Origin: Thalassomonas actiniarum | GTDB lineage: Bacteria > Pseudomonadota > Gammaproteobacteria > Enterobacterales > Alteromonadaceae | Direction: 5' to 3' | DNA: 64,000 nucleotides | Assembly: GCF_000948975.2 (NCBI RefSeq) | Contig: NZ_CP059735.1 | Span: 3,348,001-3,412,000 of the forward strand | In this document: positions 17,124 to 25,203 of the stretch, piece after piece | How positions within the stretch are numbered: the first letter of the stretch is position 1 | How the letters are laid out: each line of letters starts with the position of its first letter | Notes under the pieces: model-generated | Told to the model about the DNA's origin: nothing | The model's database searches: none | The model's input: only the letters and a program-made list of their open reading frames with translations | Made by a program: the position numbers and the translations under genes

Positions 17124-18215
17124 TTACTCACCGGAGCAACTTGAACCGGGTATTTCTTTGATGTAGAGATCCTGCTTGGCATAAGGAATTTCGATACCTT
17201 CTTTGATAAAGGCCTTATAAACAGCGGTATTTAATTTATCCAGGATCCGCCCCCTAAGCACAGGTTGTTCAATCCAGCAGCAGAGTTCAAAGTCCAGGCT
17301 TGACGGCCCAAACTGACGAAAGCGCACCCGCGGCTCGGGAGAATCACAGGTAGTTTCTTCATCAATTCCTACTTGCATCAGAATATCCCTGACTTTATCA
17401 ATATCGCTGCCGTAGGCCACGCCAACCTGGACCCGGATGCGGAATTTTTCATGGCGGCCGCCGGATTCATTGATGATCTTGGTATTGCCCATAACAGAGT
17501 TGGGCACAGTCACTTCGACATCGTCCCGGGTAAGCAAACGGGTACTGCGGATACCGATTTGGGTGATTTCTCCGCGCTCGCCGCCGTCTAATACCACAAA
17601 ATCACCTATTTTGTACGGGGCATCTGCCATGATAAAAACACCGGAAAACAAATTCGCTAAAGTATCTTTTGCGGCAAAACCGACGGCAATCCCCACTATG
17701 CCGGCAGAAGCCAGCCAGGCAGTCATGTCGATATTCCAGTTAATGAAAATATAATAAACGGCGATCACTATGATCAGGATAAAGGCGATATTTTCAAACA
17801 AAGGCAAGGTTTTCGGGGTTAATACCTTGACCTTTTCCGGATGGCTGGAAAAACCTTGCAGCATTTTTTTGCTGATTCTTAACAATAACCGCGCCCAGAT
17901 AATAATTGCCAGGGTATATAACACGGAAAAGATCACCGACTGAATATTTTCCGCTAATGCCAGCAATAAAGAAGCGCTGGCCATGCCGGTTAGTACCAGG
18001 GAATAAAATACCGGTCGGCGGAAATACTCCAGCATATGCTGATCGCTAACCGATGGCTGTTTTCCTGAAAAAAACTTCAGCCACAAGGCAAGTATGCGGT
18101 CAAACAACAGGCCGATAAAACAAAAACCGATCAGGGCCGCCAGCGCCTGTAGATAGATATCATCCAAAAACACCGAAAAAGACGTCGCCAGTAATTGTTG
18201 CCATTGCTCTAGCAT
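17124..18215 (-). CDS. MscS-family mechanosensitive ion channel
   Basis: 363 residues with four to five membrane helices in the first 190 residues. The last one (about 165-195) is the Gly/Ala-rich pore helix (AGIVGIAVGFAAKDTLANLF). The beta domain follows (about 196-260, with IGDFVVLDGGERGEITQIG) and then the C-terminal alpha/beta cage. It opens under membrane tension and releases solutes on osmotic downshift. It is longer than E. coli MscS (286) owing to extra N-terminal helices. An AGGAGC ribosome site is present. It precedes the thioredoxin-like lipoprotein gene's end by about 30 nt on the same strand, so the two may be cotranscribed. Confidence 0.93.
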   Translation of the reverse strand: MLEQWQQLLATSFSVFLDDIYLQALAALIGFCFIGLLFDRILALWLKFFSGKQPSVSDQHMLEYFRRPVFYSLVLTGMASASLLLALAENIQSVIFSVLYTLAIIIWARLLLRISKKMLQGFSSHPEKVKVLTPKTLPLFENIAFILIIVIAVYYIFINWNIDMTAWLASAGIVGIAVGFAAKDTLANLFSGVFIMADAPYKIGDFVVLDGGERGEITQIGIRSTRLLTRDDVEVTVPNSVMGNTKIINESGGRHEKFRIRVQVGVAYGSDIDKVRDILMQVGIDEETTCDSPEPRVRFRQFGPSSLDFELCCWIEQPVLRGRILDKLNTAVYKAFIKEGIEIPYAKQDLYIKEIPGSSCSGE

Positions 18216-18244
18216 TGATATAGCTCCTTTAAGCTTGTGTTACT

Positions 18245-18754
18245 TTACCAGCGGATATGCTCTATTTGTTGCTCCCCTTCGGCTAATACGGTCTCGACGA
18301 TGCGGTTTTGCTCATCAACCATAATAAAGCGGGGAATTCCGGCATGGGCAAATTGCCTGTAAATACTGCGGTCGGCATCGGCCACCAGTGTTACTTTAAT
18401 CTCATTTTCCGCAGCCCAGCTTGCCAGTTCAGTGTTTTGTTGTTCGCGGGCAATGGCAACGATATCAAGCGATTTATCCTGGATCAGCGGAGATTGGTGC
18501 AAGGCTTTCATTGCCCGTTGCGAGTCAGCACACCAGGTGGCAAATAAAATCACCAGTTTTTTGCGTCCCGGGGTATTGAGGACAACATGCTCCCCGGTGA
18601 TGTCATTGAGCTTCGTCAGCGGCAATAATTGCCCGGGCTTCACCAAAAATGACATATCAACAGCAGGGGCATCATTGGCCGGAGCCGGCAGCAGCGCACA
18701 ACCGGACAACAGTGGCGCGAGTACGGAAAAAACAATATACGGGGGAAATTTCAT
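18245..18754 (-). CDS. Thioredoxin-fold lipoprotein with single active-site cysteine
   Basis: 169 residues from the ATG at 18754; this start gives a clean lipoprotein signal with lipobox LSGC (Cys19), whereas the longer reading (from 18787) would bury it. The mature part is a TlpA/redoxin-like thioredoxin fold: the active-site segment FATWCADSQRA has Cys75 but Ser in place of the second Cys, and the cis-Pro loop is AGIPRF. A one-Cys site cannot run the usual dithiol exchange, so it may act as a peroxidase-like, glutathionylation or structural protein (inference). It would be anchored in a membrane, facing the periplasm. Confidence 0.75.
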   Translation of the reverse strand: MKFPPYIVFSVLAPLLSGCALLPAPANDAPAVDMSFLVKPGQLLPLTKLNDITGEHVVLNTPGRKKLVILFATWCADSQRAMKALHQSPLIQDKSLDIVAIAREQQNTELASWAAENEIKVTLVADADRSIYRQFAHAGIPRFIMVDEQNRIVETVLAEGEQQIEHIRW

Positions 18755-18889
18755 CTGGGATATCCTTGTTATTATTATCAACAGCAAACGTCAGTTGCCT
18801 ATGGCTTATACGACGCACCGTTAAACGGGTATTCGTTTTCCGATAAATTAACATTTTTATTAAACTTTCACACCTAAACAGAGGGAAAA

Positions 18890-19777
18890 TTAACATGCAA
18901 TCCAAATTACCTTACCCTTACCCTTGTCTTTGGCCTGATACATCAATTTATCCGCCAGCTTGATCATATCGGTCAGTACAATATTGCCCGGATCATTGGT
19001 ACAGGCAACACCTATACTGGCACTGATATTGATAACATGCCCCTGCACCATGTCTATGGCAGAAATTTTATCAATTAACCCTTTGGCAATGCCGTTTAAC
19101 GCCTGGTCATTGGCGACTCCGTAAAGACACAAGACAAATTCGTCACCGCCGAGACGGCCGATAATATCATTCTTTCGGACACTGTGGTTTATGCACTCAG
19201 CCACCTGGCAAAGTACCAAGTCACCGATATCATGCCCGTATTGGTCATTCACCGCCTTAAAGTCATCCAGATCGATAAAAAGTAAGGATAGCCGTACCCC
19301 GTTGCGTATGGCTTCGCTGCGAATATTTTCACTTAATTCATAAAAGAAGTTCCGATTGGGTAAACCGGTTAGAGGATCGTTATTGGCCGCTATTTTAATG
19401 ATCTCATTACTCACCTCTATCATAGAAGCAAGCACATAAGCTTCACCACCAAACGAGACAGGTGTCAGGCCGATTTTAATTTGGATTTCATGGCCTTTTT
19501 TATTCTCCGCCAATAATACCCGTCCCTGATCCATAGCCCTGGAAGTGGGCGCTTTCAGGTAATTGGCTAACATTTCGCCATGCTCGCCCCGGTAGCGTTC
19601 CGGTAACAGGATATTGACCGTTTTGCCAAAAATCTCTTCTTGGCTGTATCCCAATAAAGCTTGCAGTTTGCCGTTAATAAAAACAATATTTCCTTGCTGA
19701 TCCACCAGCAGCAGTCCCACTGGCATTTCATTTATTAGCTGTTCAAAAACATCATCACCGGGATTGAAAAGCGCCAT
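18890..19777 (-). CDS. PAS-GGDEF diguanylate cyclase
   Basis: 295 residues from ATG 19777, preferred over GTG 19801 because GAGG lies suitably upstream of the ATG. A PAS domain (about 8-120, with NEMPVGLLLVDQQGNIVFIN) is followed by a GGDEF domain (about 130-295). The catalytic motif is intact, RLGGDEF at about 210-214, and the inhibitory site RKND sits five residues before it, so product inhibition by c-di-GMP is expected. There is no membrane helix, so it is cytosolic. It makes c-di-GMP, which commonly switches cells between motility and attachment. Part of the block between sctO and sctP. Confidence 0.93.
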   Translation of the reverse strand: MALFNPGDDVFEQLINEMPVGLLLVDQQGNIVFINGKLQALLGYSQEEIFGKTVNILLPERYRGEHGEMLANYLKAPTSRAMDQGRVLLAENKKGHEIQIKIGLTPVSFGGEAYVLASMIEVSNEIIKIAANNDPLTGLPNRNFFYELSENIRSEAIRNGVRLSLLFIDLDDFKAVNDQYGHDIGDLVLCQVAECINHSVRKNDIIGRLGGDEFVLCLYGVANDQALNGIAKGLIDKISAIDMVQGHVINISASIGVACTNDPGNIVLTDMIKLADKLMYQAKDKGKGKVIWIAC

Positions 19778-20102
19778 CAAATACACAACCTCATAAAACA
19801 CTTGCTATTATAATTATATATAAAACAAGCTTTTACCTTAGTAAACATCAAAGTTATCACAAGAACAAAAATAAGACAAAAACCGGCAAGTGCACAAGCC
19901 GTTTCTTTTAACAGGTTAGCCTATCCGCCAATAAATAGATACAGAAAAAACCATTGCCAGGCAATAGCTTACAGGCAAAAAAGTAGCTACTATTTTGCAA
20001 CTTTATGTCAACAGTTTGAATCAATACATCATGGTAAAGGCCAAAGCTGCTTTTATACTCCTTGGCAGGGATCATTTTTAAATTCGGCAGAAGATTAAAT
20101 TT
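19778..20102. other. Divergent promoter region, cyclase / CoA transferase
   Basis: About 325 nt, AT-rich, between divergent genes. It must hold both promoters; no specific site, hairpin or repeat could be assigned. Confidence 0.5.
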
Positions 20103-21161
20103 ATGAATAAACCATTACAAGGCTTAAAAGTACTGGATTTTTCCAGCCTGTTACCCGGCCCCTACGCCACCGGCTTACTGGCTGATATGGGCGCCGAAGT
20201 ACTGCGTATCGATCCGCCGGACAGGCAGGATATGGTAAAAAACGTCAAGCCCGCTTTCAAAGACAGCTCTTATGCCTATTTAACCCTGCAGCGCAATAAA
20301 CAATCACGCACGCTGGACTTAAAACAGCCGGCGGCTATTACACAAATCAAATCCCTGGTAGCTGAGTATGACATCCTGGTTGAACAGTTTCGCCCCGGAG
20401 TCATGGCTAAACTTGGCCTGGACTTTGACACCTTAAGTGCTATTAATCCTGAATTAATTTATTGTTCCATCAGCGGCTACGGCCAAACCGGTCCATATAA
20501 AGATAAGGCCGGACACGACATTAACTATCTCGCCTTAAGCGGCCTGGCAAGCTTTAGCGGCACCAAAGAAACCGGCCCGGTACTGAGCGGCACGCAAATC
20601 GCCGATATTGCCGGCGGCTCCCACCATGCAGTGATGGCCATTTTAGCGGCAGTGATCCAGCGCTCCACCACGGGATTGGGACAACATCTTGATATCAGCA
20701 TGACAGATGCTGCTTTTGCCCTCACCGGGTTATTCGGCGCAGGCGCCGTCGGCCTTGGTGTAGACCCTGACTTAGGCGGAACCTTGCTGAACGGCGGCAG
20801 TTTTTATGACTATTATCAAACCCTGGATGAGCGTTATTTATCCGTAGGTAGTTTAGAGCCGAAATTTGCCCGGCTATTTTTTCAAACACTGGGACAGGCC
20901 GACTGGTTAGAGCGGGCTTGCTCTTCTGATAACACACAACAGACTCTGCTCAAACAGGATATCAGCAAGGTGATCAGCCAAAAAACACTTCAGAACTGGC
21001 TTACCCTGTTTACGCCGTTAGATGCCTGCGTTGAACCGGTACTGACAGTCTCCGAGGCTGCCCACTCGCCCTTGATGGCAGAACGTAACATGGTAAACGA
21101 GATCACCTTAGATTCGGGGGAAAACATTAAACAGATAGCCGCTGTGATTAAGTTTAACTAG
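20103..21161 (+). CDS. CaiB/BaiF (class III) CoA transferase, C-terminally short
   Basis: 352 residues, closest in feel to alpha-methylacyl-CoA racemase-like members. The N-terminal Rossmann half begins LKVLDFSSLLPGPYATGLLADMGAEV; the catalytic Asp is in GHDINYLALSG (about residue 139-140); the C-terminal TLFTPLDACVEPVLTVSEA segment is intact. Family members normally continue for another 25-30 residues with a LGEHT-type motif; here the chain stops at AVIKFN. The DNA beyond the stop reads as an antisense remnant of a different gene, so the 3' end was probably lost in a rearrangement. Activity is uncertain. The substrate cannot be told. Confidence 0.85.
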   Translation: MNKPLQGLKVLDFSSLLPGPYATGLLADMGAEVLRIDPPDRQDMVKNVKPAFKDSSYAYLTLQRNKQSRTLDLKQPAAITQIKSLVAEYDILVEQFRPGVMAKLGLDFDTLSAINPELIYCSISGYGQTGPYKDKAGHDINYLALSGLASFSGTKETGPVLSGTQIADIAGGSHHAVMAILAAVIQRSTTGLGQHLDISMTDAAFALTGLFGAGAVGLGVDPDLGGTLLNGGSFYDYYQTLDERYLSVGSLEPKFARLFFQTLGQADWLERACSSDNTQQTLLKQDISKVISQKTLQNWLTLFTPLDACVEPVLTVSEAAHSPLMAERNMVNEITLDSGENIKQIAAVIKFN

Positions 21162-21300
21162 CAAGGCTTTCGCCAGCTGTTTCACCTTATCCGCATCATA
21201 AAGATAATCGTTGAACAGGCCTATGCGCACAGGACTTGGTAAAAGTCAGCTTCACCACAGATGCTAATCACCTTGGCATACGATGTTGGCTCGATCTTTA
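21150..21300 (-). pseudogene. Antisense gene remnant abutting the CoA transferase
   Basis: On the minus strand, 21233 down to about 21160 reads PSPVRIGLFNDYLYDADKVK followed by QLAKALL, which looks like the C terminus of a real protein; upstream (21290-21260) a second fragment (RANIVCQGD) is separated by stops and a frameshift. The pattern resembles the C-terminal segment of class V aminotransferase-fold enzymes, but this is only an impression. No start and no intact frame exist. Confidence 0.35.
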
Positions 21301-21603
21301 TTCGTCACCCTGTCCTTACTTAGTGCTGGTTATTGACTATCCTTTAAAGTCAAACCGTGACAATTAAAAATCAAGGTAGAGATAATCGCTTTAACTCATT
21401 TAAAATATTCGAAAAAATCTTGCAACTTTTAGCAACCCGCCGTTACTTACTTTTAACAATCGTCAGCAGATACTATTTTTGTCGCCTTTTTAACTGTTTT
21501 TAAAAAGCCCCTTCGGCGCCATTTCAAAATAAATCCTGGTTTTTAGCAACCGAATATCAATCCCTGTTACCAACTTATCAAGCCACTTAAATGTCGATGG
21601 ATA
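21301..21603. other. Leader region of the sctP-U operon
   Basis: About 300 nt without a gene. It holds the T3SS promoter motif at 21424-21446, leaving a long (about 157 nt) 5' leader before sctP. No terminator for the upstream gene is obvious. Confidence 0.6.
21424..21446 (+). promoter_or_regulatory. T3SS promoter motif upstream of sctP
   Basis: GCAACTTTT (core 21424-21430), 11 nt, GTTAC (21442-21446) in GCCGTTACTTAC. It shares GCCGTTACTnAC with the yscB-sctC copy. Its presence shows that the separated sctPQRSTU unit has its own promoter of the same type. Confidence 0.6.
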
Positions 21604-22224
21604 ATGATGATAAAACAAGCCGATAAATTATCTTCTTTTAGCCAAAATGCCGGTGAAGTGCGTTCGGGTAACGACGCCAGCCATAAAAAGCTTAACCAGG
21701 CAAATAGCACAGATGAGAAGAAACTGCGCGCTTTGCTTGAGCGGGCTGAAAAAGGAGAAAAAACCGAGCACTTTAATGCCAGAAACCTTTCTGATGATAC
21801 AAAGTCCGGCCAGGATGTGATGCCGCTTGATATCCAGTCCCGATTATTTCAGCAAAGCCTGGCTAAATCACCTGAGTTACAGGTAACGCCTAAAACAAAT
21901 ACCCAGGCCTGGACCGAATATGTGGTTAACAAGGTACAAAGCAACTTGCCTAACCTGCAAAGCAGTTCTATCAATATCAGCTTGCCGGTTGAGCACCTTA
22001 ACGGCGCTAATATCGCACTGAGCCGGGATGCACAGGGAGCCTTGAGCGTCAGCTTTATGGTGGGCAGTTTAGCAGTGGCGGATCAGCTGCAAAAAGAGCT
22101 GCCTCAGCTGCGTAAAACGTTAGAGAAAAAGCTGCCGGGCAACAAGATCAATCTGGAAATCAAACAGGAAATTCAGCTTCATCGCAACCGCCAGCCGCAA
22201 GAAAACGAACTTGAGCAGGCTTAA
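21604..22224 (+). CDS. sctP: T3SS needle-length ruler SctP (YscP/HpaP family), short
   Basis: 206 residues. The N-terminal half (1-95) is polar, low-complexity and probably extended; the C-terminal half (about 98-195) has the substrate-switch (T3S4, FliK-like) domain, with INISLPVEHLNGANIALSRD, then LSVSFMVGS and LPQLRKTLEKKLPG. SctP is secreted while the needle grows and switches export from needle subunits to translocators. Yersinia YscP is 515 residues and its length sets needle length, so this short ruler suggests a shorter needle (inference). It starts the second plus-strand T3SS operon, 5 nt before sctQ. Confidence 0.85.
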   Translation: MMIKQADKLSSFSQNAGEVRSGNDASHKKLNQANSTDEKKLRALLERAEKGEKTEHFNARNLSDDTKSGQDVMPLDIQSRLFQQSLAKSPELQVTPKTNTQAWTEYVVNKVQSNLPNLQSSSINISLPVEHLNGANIALSRDAQGALSVSFMVGSLAVADQLQKELPQLRKTLEKKLPGNKINLEIKQEIQLHRNRQPQENELEQA

Positions 22225-22229
22225 CGATC

Positions 22230-23426
22230 ATGACGGAACTTACTGTAAAAACATCTGCCCACCAGCAAGCTGAAATTAAAGCGCTGGATTTACCCGAATT
22301 TACCCGGGAACAAGTCAAGGTCAACAATGAACTTGCCCGGTTGCAGCCCTTTAGCTTTAGCCTGGAAAACCATACATTTAACGGCCGCTTTGTCAGTGAT
22401 GATGCCAGCTTTTTTGACTTTTTGTCCCTGAGCTTTTCCCTGTCCGGCCAGTCGCTGACCTTAAGCTGCGATCAGGCAATGACGGCGCTGCTGGTGAAAG
22501 ACTACCTACCGGAAGAGGCCTTACTGTTCTTACCGGAAACGCTGCGCATTGCCACGCTACAGGCAGCACTGGCGCCTTTTTTACAACTATTGCAGCAGTC
22601 AACAAACATGAGTCCCACGCTTGATAAAGCACCGGTGATCACTAAACAAAAATCGGCAAAAGCAGCCCCTGCCCCCGGTATTTTCCGCCTGTTCGGGCAA
22701 ATCAATTCTTTGCAGAGCCAGGGCAGCTTTTGTCTTGATTTACCGCAAGCGCTATATCAGCAATTAATACCTTTAGTGGCAACAGCCAGCCAAAGCAGTC
22801 ATATCCCGTGGCAGCAACTGCCCCATAGCTGTGGGGTTATCTTGGCACAAACCAGGCTGAACATGCACCAACTGGCCCGGCTACAACATCAGGACGTGGT
22901 GTTTTTCGATACCTGTTATTACCGGGAAGAAAACCCCCTATTACTGGTAAACATCAGTGAGCAGCTCCAGTGCCTGGCACTGGCAGATAATAACGGCTTA
23001 ACCGTGCAAGAAATTTTAACGAATGCAAATGGAAACAATGACATGAATAACGAACAAATCGCCATGGATGAAATACCGGTCACCTTAACCTTTGAAGCCG
23101 GCAATCTAACCCTGCCTTTAGGAGAGTTAAACCAGTTATCAAGCGGTCATGTTTTTGCCTTTGACAGCCAGACCAACGGCGAACAAGCCATTCAAATCAG
23201 GGCCAACGGTCAGTTGATAGGCACCTGCTCGCTGGTTTCTGTGGCGGGCAAACTCGGGGCAAAAATTACCCGTTTAAATAGCACAATCACCGCAGAAAAT
23301 GAGAGCGCAGAAAGCCGTGGCCAACAGCAGCCAGATGAAGCTTTGCCTGCAGCTGAGCCTGAATCTGCAAAAAGCAGCGAAGCCGCAATACAAGAAATAC
23401 CCGCCGAACAGGCAACACAAGAGTAA
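22230..23426 (+). CDS. sctQ: T3SS cytoplasmic sorting-platform protein SctQ (YscQ)
   Basis: 398 residues. SctQ builds the pods of the cytoplasmic sorting platform that hand substrates to the ATPase. The C-terminal SPOA domain is clear at about 278-348 (EIPVTLTFEAGNLTLPLGEL ... IQIRANGQLIG); a second, weaker SPOA-like region precedes it. The final 45 residues are an acidic Glu/Ala-rich tail not usual for YscQ. In-frame ATGs at 23043 (codon 272) and 23064 sit just before the SPOA domain, matching where YscQ makes its separate C-terminal product. Between sctP and sctR, as in all Ysc loci. Confidence 0.92.
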   Translation: MTELTVKTSAHQQAEIKALDLPEFTREQVKVNNELARLQPFSFSLENHTFNGRFVSDDASFFDFLSLSFSLSGQSLTLSCDQAMTALLVKDYLPEEALLFLPETLRIATLQAALAPFLQLLQQSTNMSPTLDKAPVITKQKSAKAAPAPGIFRLFGQINSLQSQGSFCLDLPQALYQQLIPLVATASQSSHIPWQQLPHSCGVILAQTRLNMHQLARLQHQDVVFFDTCYYREENPLLLVNISEQLQCLALADNNGLTVQEILTNANGNNDMNNEQIAMDEIPVTLTFEAGNLTLPLGELNQLSSGHVFAFDSQTNGEQAIQIRANGQLIGTCSLVSVAGKLGAKITRLNSTITAENESAESRGQQQPDEALPAAEPESAKSSEAAIQEIPAEQATQE

Positions 23427-23434
23427 GCACAGCC

Positions 23435-24085
23435 ATGAATAATTTACCCGATCCTATTTACCTGATTGCCGGCCTGTCGCTATTGGCCTTAGTGCCCTTT
23501 GCTGCCGTAATGTTAACCTCGTTTGTGAAAATAGCCGTGGTGCTGTCGCTGATCCGTAACGCCCTCGGGGTACAGCAAATCCCCCCCAACATCGCCTTAT
23601 ACGGGTTGTCGATTATTATGTCGATTTTTATTATGGCGCCCATTGGCTATCAGATAGCCGATATTGTCGAGCAAAACCCCGCCAGCCTGGAAAGCAGTGA
23701 AGGCATAAAATCTGTGGTAGAACAAAGCATGGTGCCGCTGAAAGTGTTTTTGAAAAAGCACGCCAGTGAAGACGAAGCCGCCTTTTTCCTGGAAACCGCC
23801 GGGCAGCTGTGGCCGGAAGATATTTCTGAAAAAGTCACCGAGGATGATTTGCTGATAGTGATCCCGACCTTTGTGGTCAGTGAACTCACCAGCGCCTTTC
23901 AAATCGGTTTTTTGATTTACTTACCTTTTATCGTTATTGACCTGATCATTTCCAACGTACTGCTGGCATTGGGCATGATGATGGTTTCACCCATGACCAT
24001 CTCTTTGCCCTTTAAGTTACTGCTGTTTGTATTAGTCGACGGCTGGGCCAATTTATTACACAGCTTAGTATTAAGTTATCAATAG
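23435..24085 (+). CDS. sctR: T3SS export apparatus protein SctR (YscR/FliP family)
   Basis: 216 residues, the standard length. It forms the core of the export pore with SctS and SctT. Membrane segments lie at about 8-30, 46-66, 160-182 and 190-210, and the family signatures FVKIAVVLSLIRNALGVQQ and SNVLLALGMMMVSP are intact. It starts 8 nt after sctQ; sctS follows after 35 nt. Confidence 0.97.
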   Translation: MNNLPDPIYLIAGLSLLALVPFAAVMLTSFVKIAVVLSLIRNALGVQQIPPNIALYGLSIIMSIFIMAPIGYQIADIVEQNPASLESSEGIKSVVEQSMVPLKVFLKKHASEDEAAFFLETAGQLWPEDISEKVTEDDLLIVIPTFVVSELTSAFQIGFLIYLPFIVIDLIISNVLLALGMMMVSPMTISLPFKLLLFVLVDGWANLLHSLVLSYQ

Positions 24086-24120
24086 CTGATCAATATCCCT
24101 TAATTAACAGGACCTTTCCC

Positions 24121-24393
24121 ATGGTTGAAGCCGATATTATTAAACTCACCACAGAAGCCTTATTGCTGGTACTGATGCTGTCCTTGCCCCCTATTATCGT
24201 CGCCTCTGTGGTCGGTACCCTGGTAAGTTTGTTTCAGGCGTTAACACAAATCCAGGAGCAAACCTTATCCTTTGCCATCAAGCTGGTTACGGTTACCCTG
24301 ACCCTGTATTTCACCGCCGACTGGGTAGGCTCTGAGCTTTATTATTATACCCAGCGTATTTTTAACTATTTGCCTACCCTGGCAAGATTCTGA
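24121..24393 (+). CDS. sctS: T3SS export apparatus protein SctS (YscS/FliQ family)
   Basis: 90 residues with two membrane helices (about 15-38 and 52-75) and the conserved loop QALTQIQEQTLSFAIK between them. Four copies wrap the SctR5-SctT1 core. Length is typical. It overlaps nothing, and sctT begins one base after its stop. Confidence 0.96.
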   Translation: MVEADIIKLTTEALLLVLMLSLPPIIVASVVGTLVSLFQALTQIQEQTLSFAIKLVTVTLTLYFTADWVGSELYYYTQRIFNYLPTLARF

Positions 24394-24394
24394 T

Positions 24395-25180
24395 ATGGAA
24401 GAGTTTATAGAAATAAAAGCCGTGCTCGGGGCCTTTATCTTCGGCACGCCCCGTATTCTCGCCGCCTTTGCCATCTTGCCGTTTTTTTCCAAGGCCATGC
24501 TCGGCGGCAGAATCACCCGCAACGGCGTCGCCTTTAGCTTATCCCTGCTGGTATTGCCGCTGGTCATGGGGCAGAAGGCACAGGCAGATCTCACCGGCTT
24601 TTTTGTGGTTTTTGTCATCATGAAAGAGATTTTCATCGGCTTGCTGCTCGGTTTTTTAGCCACTATCCCCTTCTGGGCGGTAGAGTCGGTCGGCCTGTTA
24701 ATCGATAACCAGCGCGGGGCTTCCATGGCCAGTGCCATGAACCCCATGTCAGGCTCCCAGGCCTCTCCTTTAGGCATCATCCTGGTGCAGGTATGCGTCA
24801 CCCTGTTTTTTGTCGGCGGCAGCTTTTTATTGTTTTTGGGGGCCGTGTACAACAGTTTTGCCGTGTGGCCGATATTTGAAATGATACCGCGCATTAAACT
24901 CGACAATGCCAGGTTCTTTTTAGAGCAGCTCGATTATATTTTCAGTTTTATGGTGTTATTTGCCGGTCCGGTGGTGATCGCAATGTTTTTCGCCGAGTTC
25001 GGCCTGGGCCTGATCAGCCGCTTTGCCCCGCAGCTTAACGTGTTCTTCCTGGCAATGCCGGTAAAAAGTGCGGTGGCGGTACTGGTGCTGATCATTTATA
25101 TGCAGCTGTTGGTCGGCCATTTCAGCACCTATATGAAATTTGGTGATGAACTGATCACCACCTTACAAACCCTGATTTAA
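24395..25180 (+). CDS. sctT: T3SS export apparatus protein SctT (YscT/FliR family)
   Basis: 261 residues with about seven membrane segments, typical of the family. Recognisable stretches include FGTPRILAAFAILPFFSKAM near the N terminus, the EIFIGLLLGF segment, and DNQRGASMASAMNPMSG before the central helices. One copy closes the SctR-SctS pore complex. It is followed by sctU 23 nt later. Confidence 0.96.
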   Translation: MEEFIEIKAVLGAFIFGTPRILAAFAILPFFSKAMLGGRITRNGVAFSLSLLVLPLVMGQKAQADLTGFFVVFVIMKEIFIGLLLGFLATIPFWAVESVGLLIDNQRGASMASAMNPMSGSQASPLGIILVQVCVTLFFVGGSFLLFLGAVYNSFAVWPIFEMIPRIKLDNARFFLEQLDYIFSFMVLFAGPVVIAMFFAEFGLGLISRFAPQLNVFFLAMPVKSAVAVLVLIIYMQLLVGHFSTYMKFGDELITTLQTLI

Positions 25181-25203
25181 CAACGCGCAAGGAAGCACAG
25201 CAA

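Noticed and set aside
24265-24906. 213-codon open frame on the minus strand
   Set aside because: Antisense to sctS and sctT; no domain and no upstream signals.
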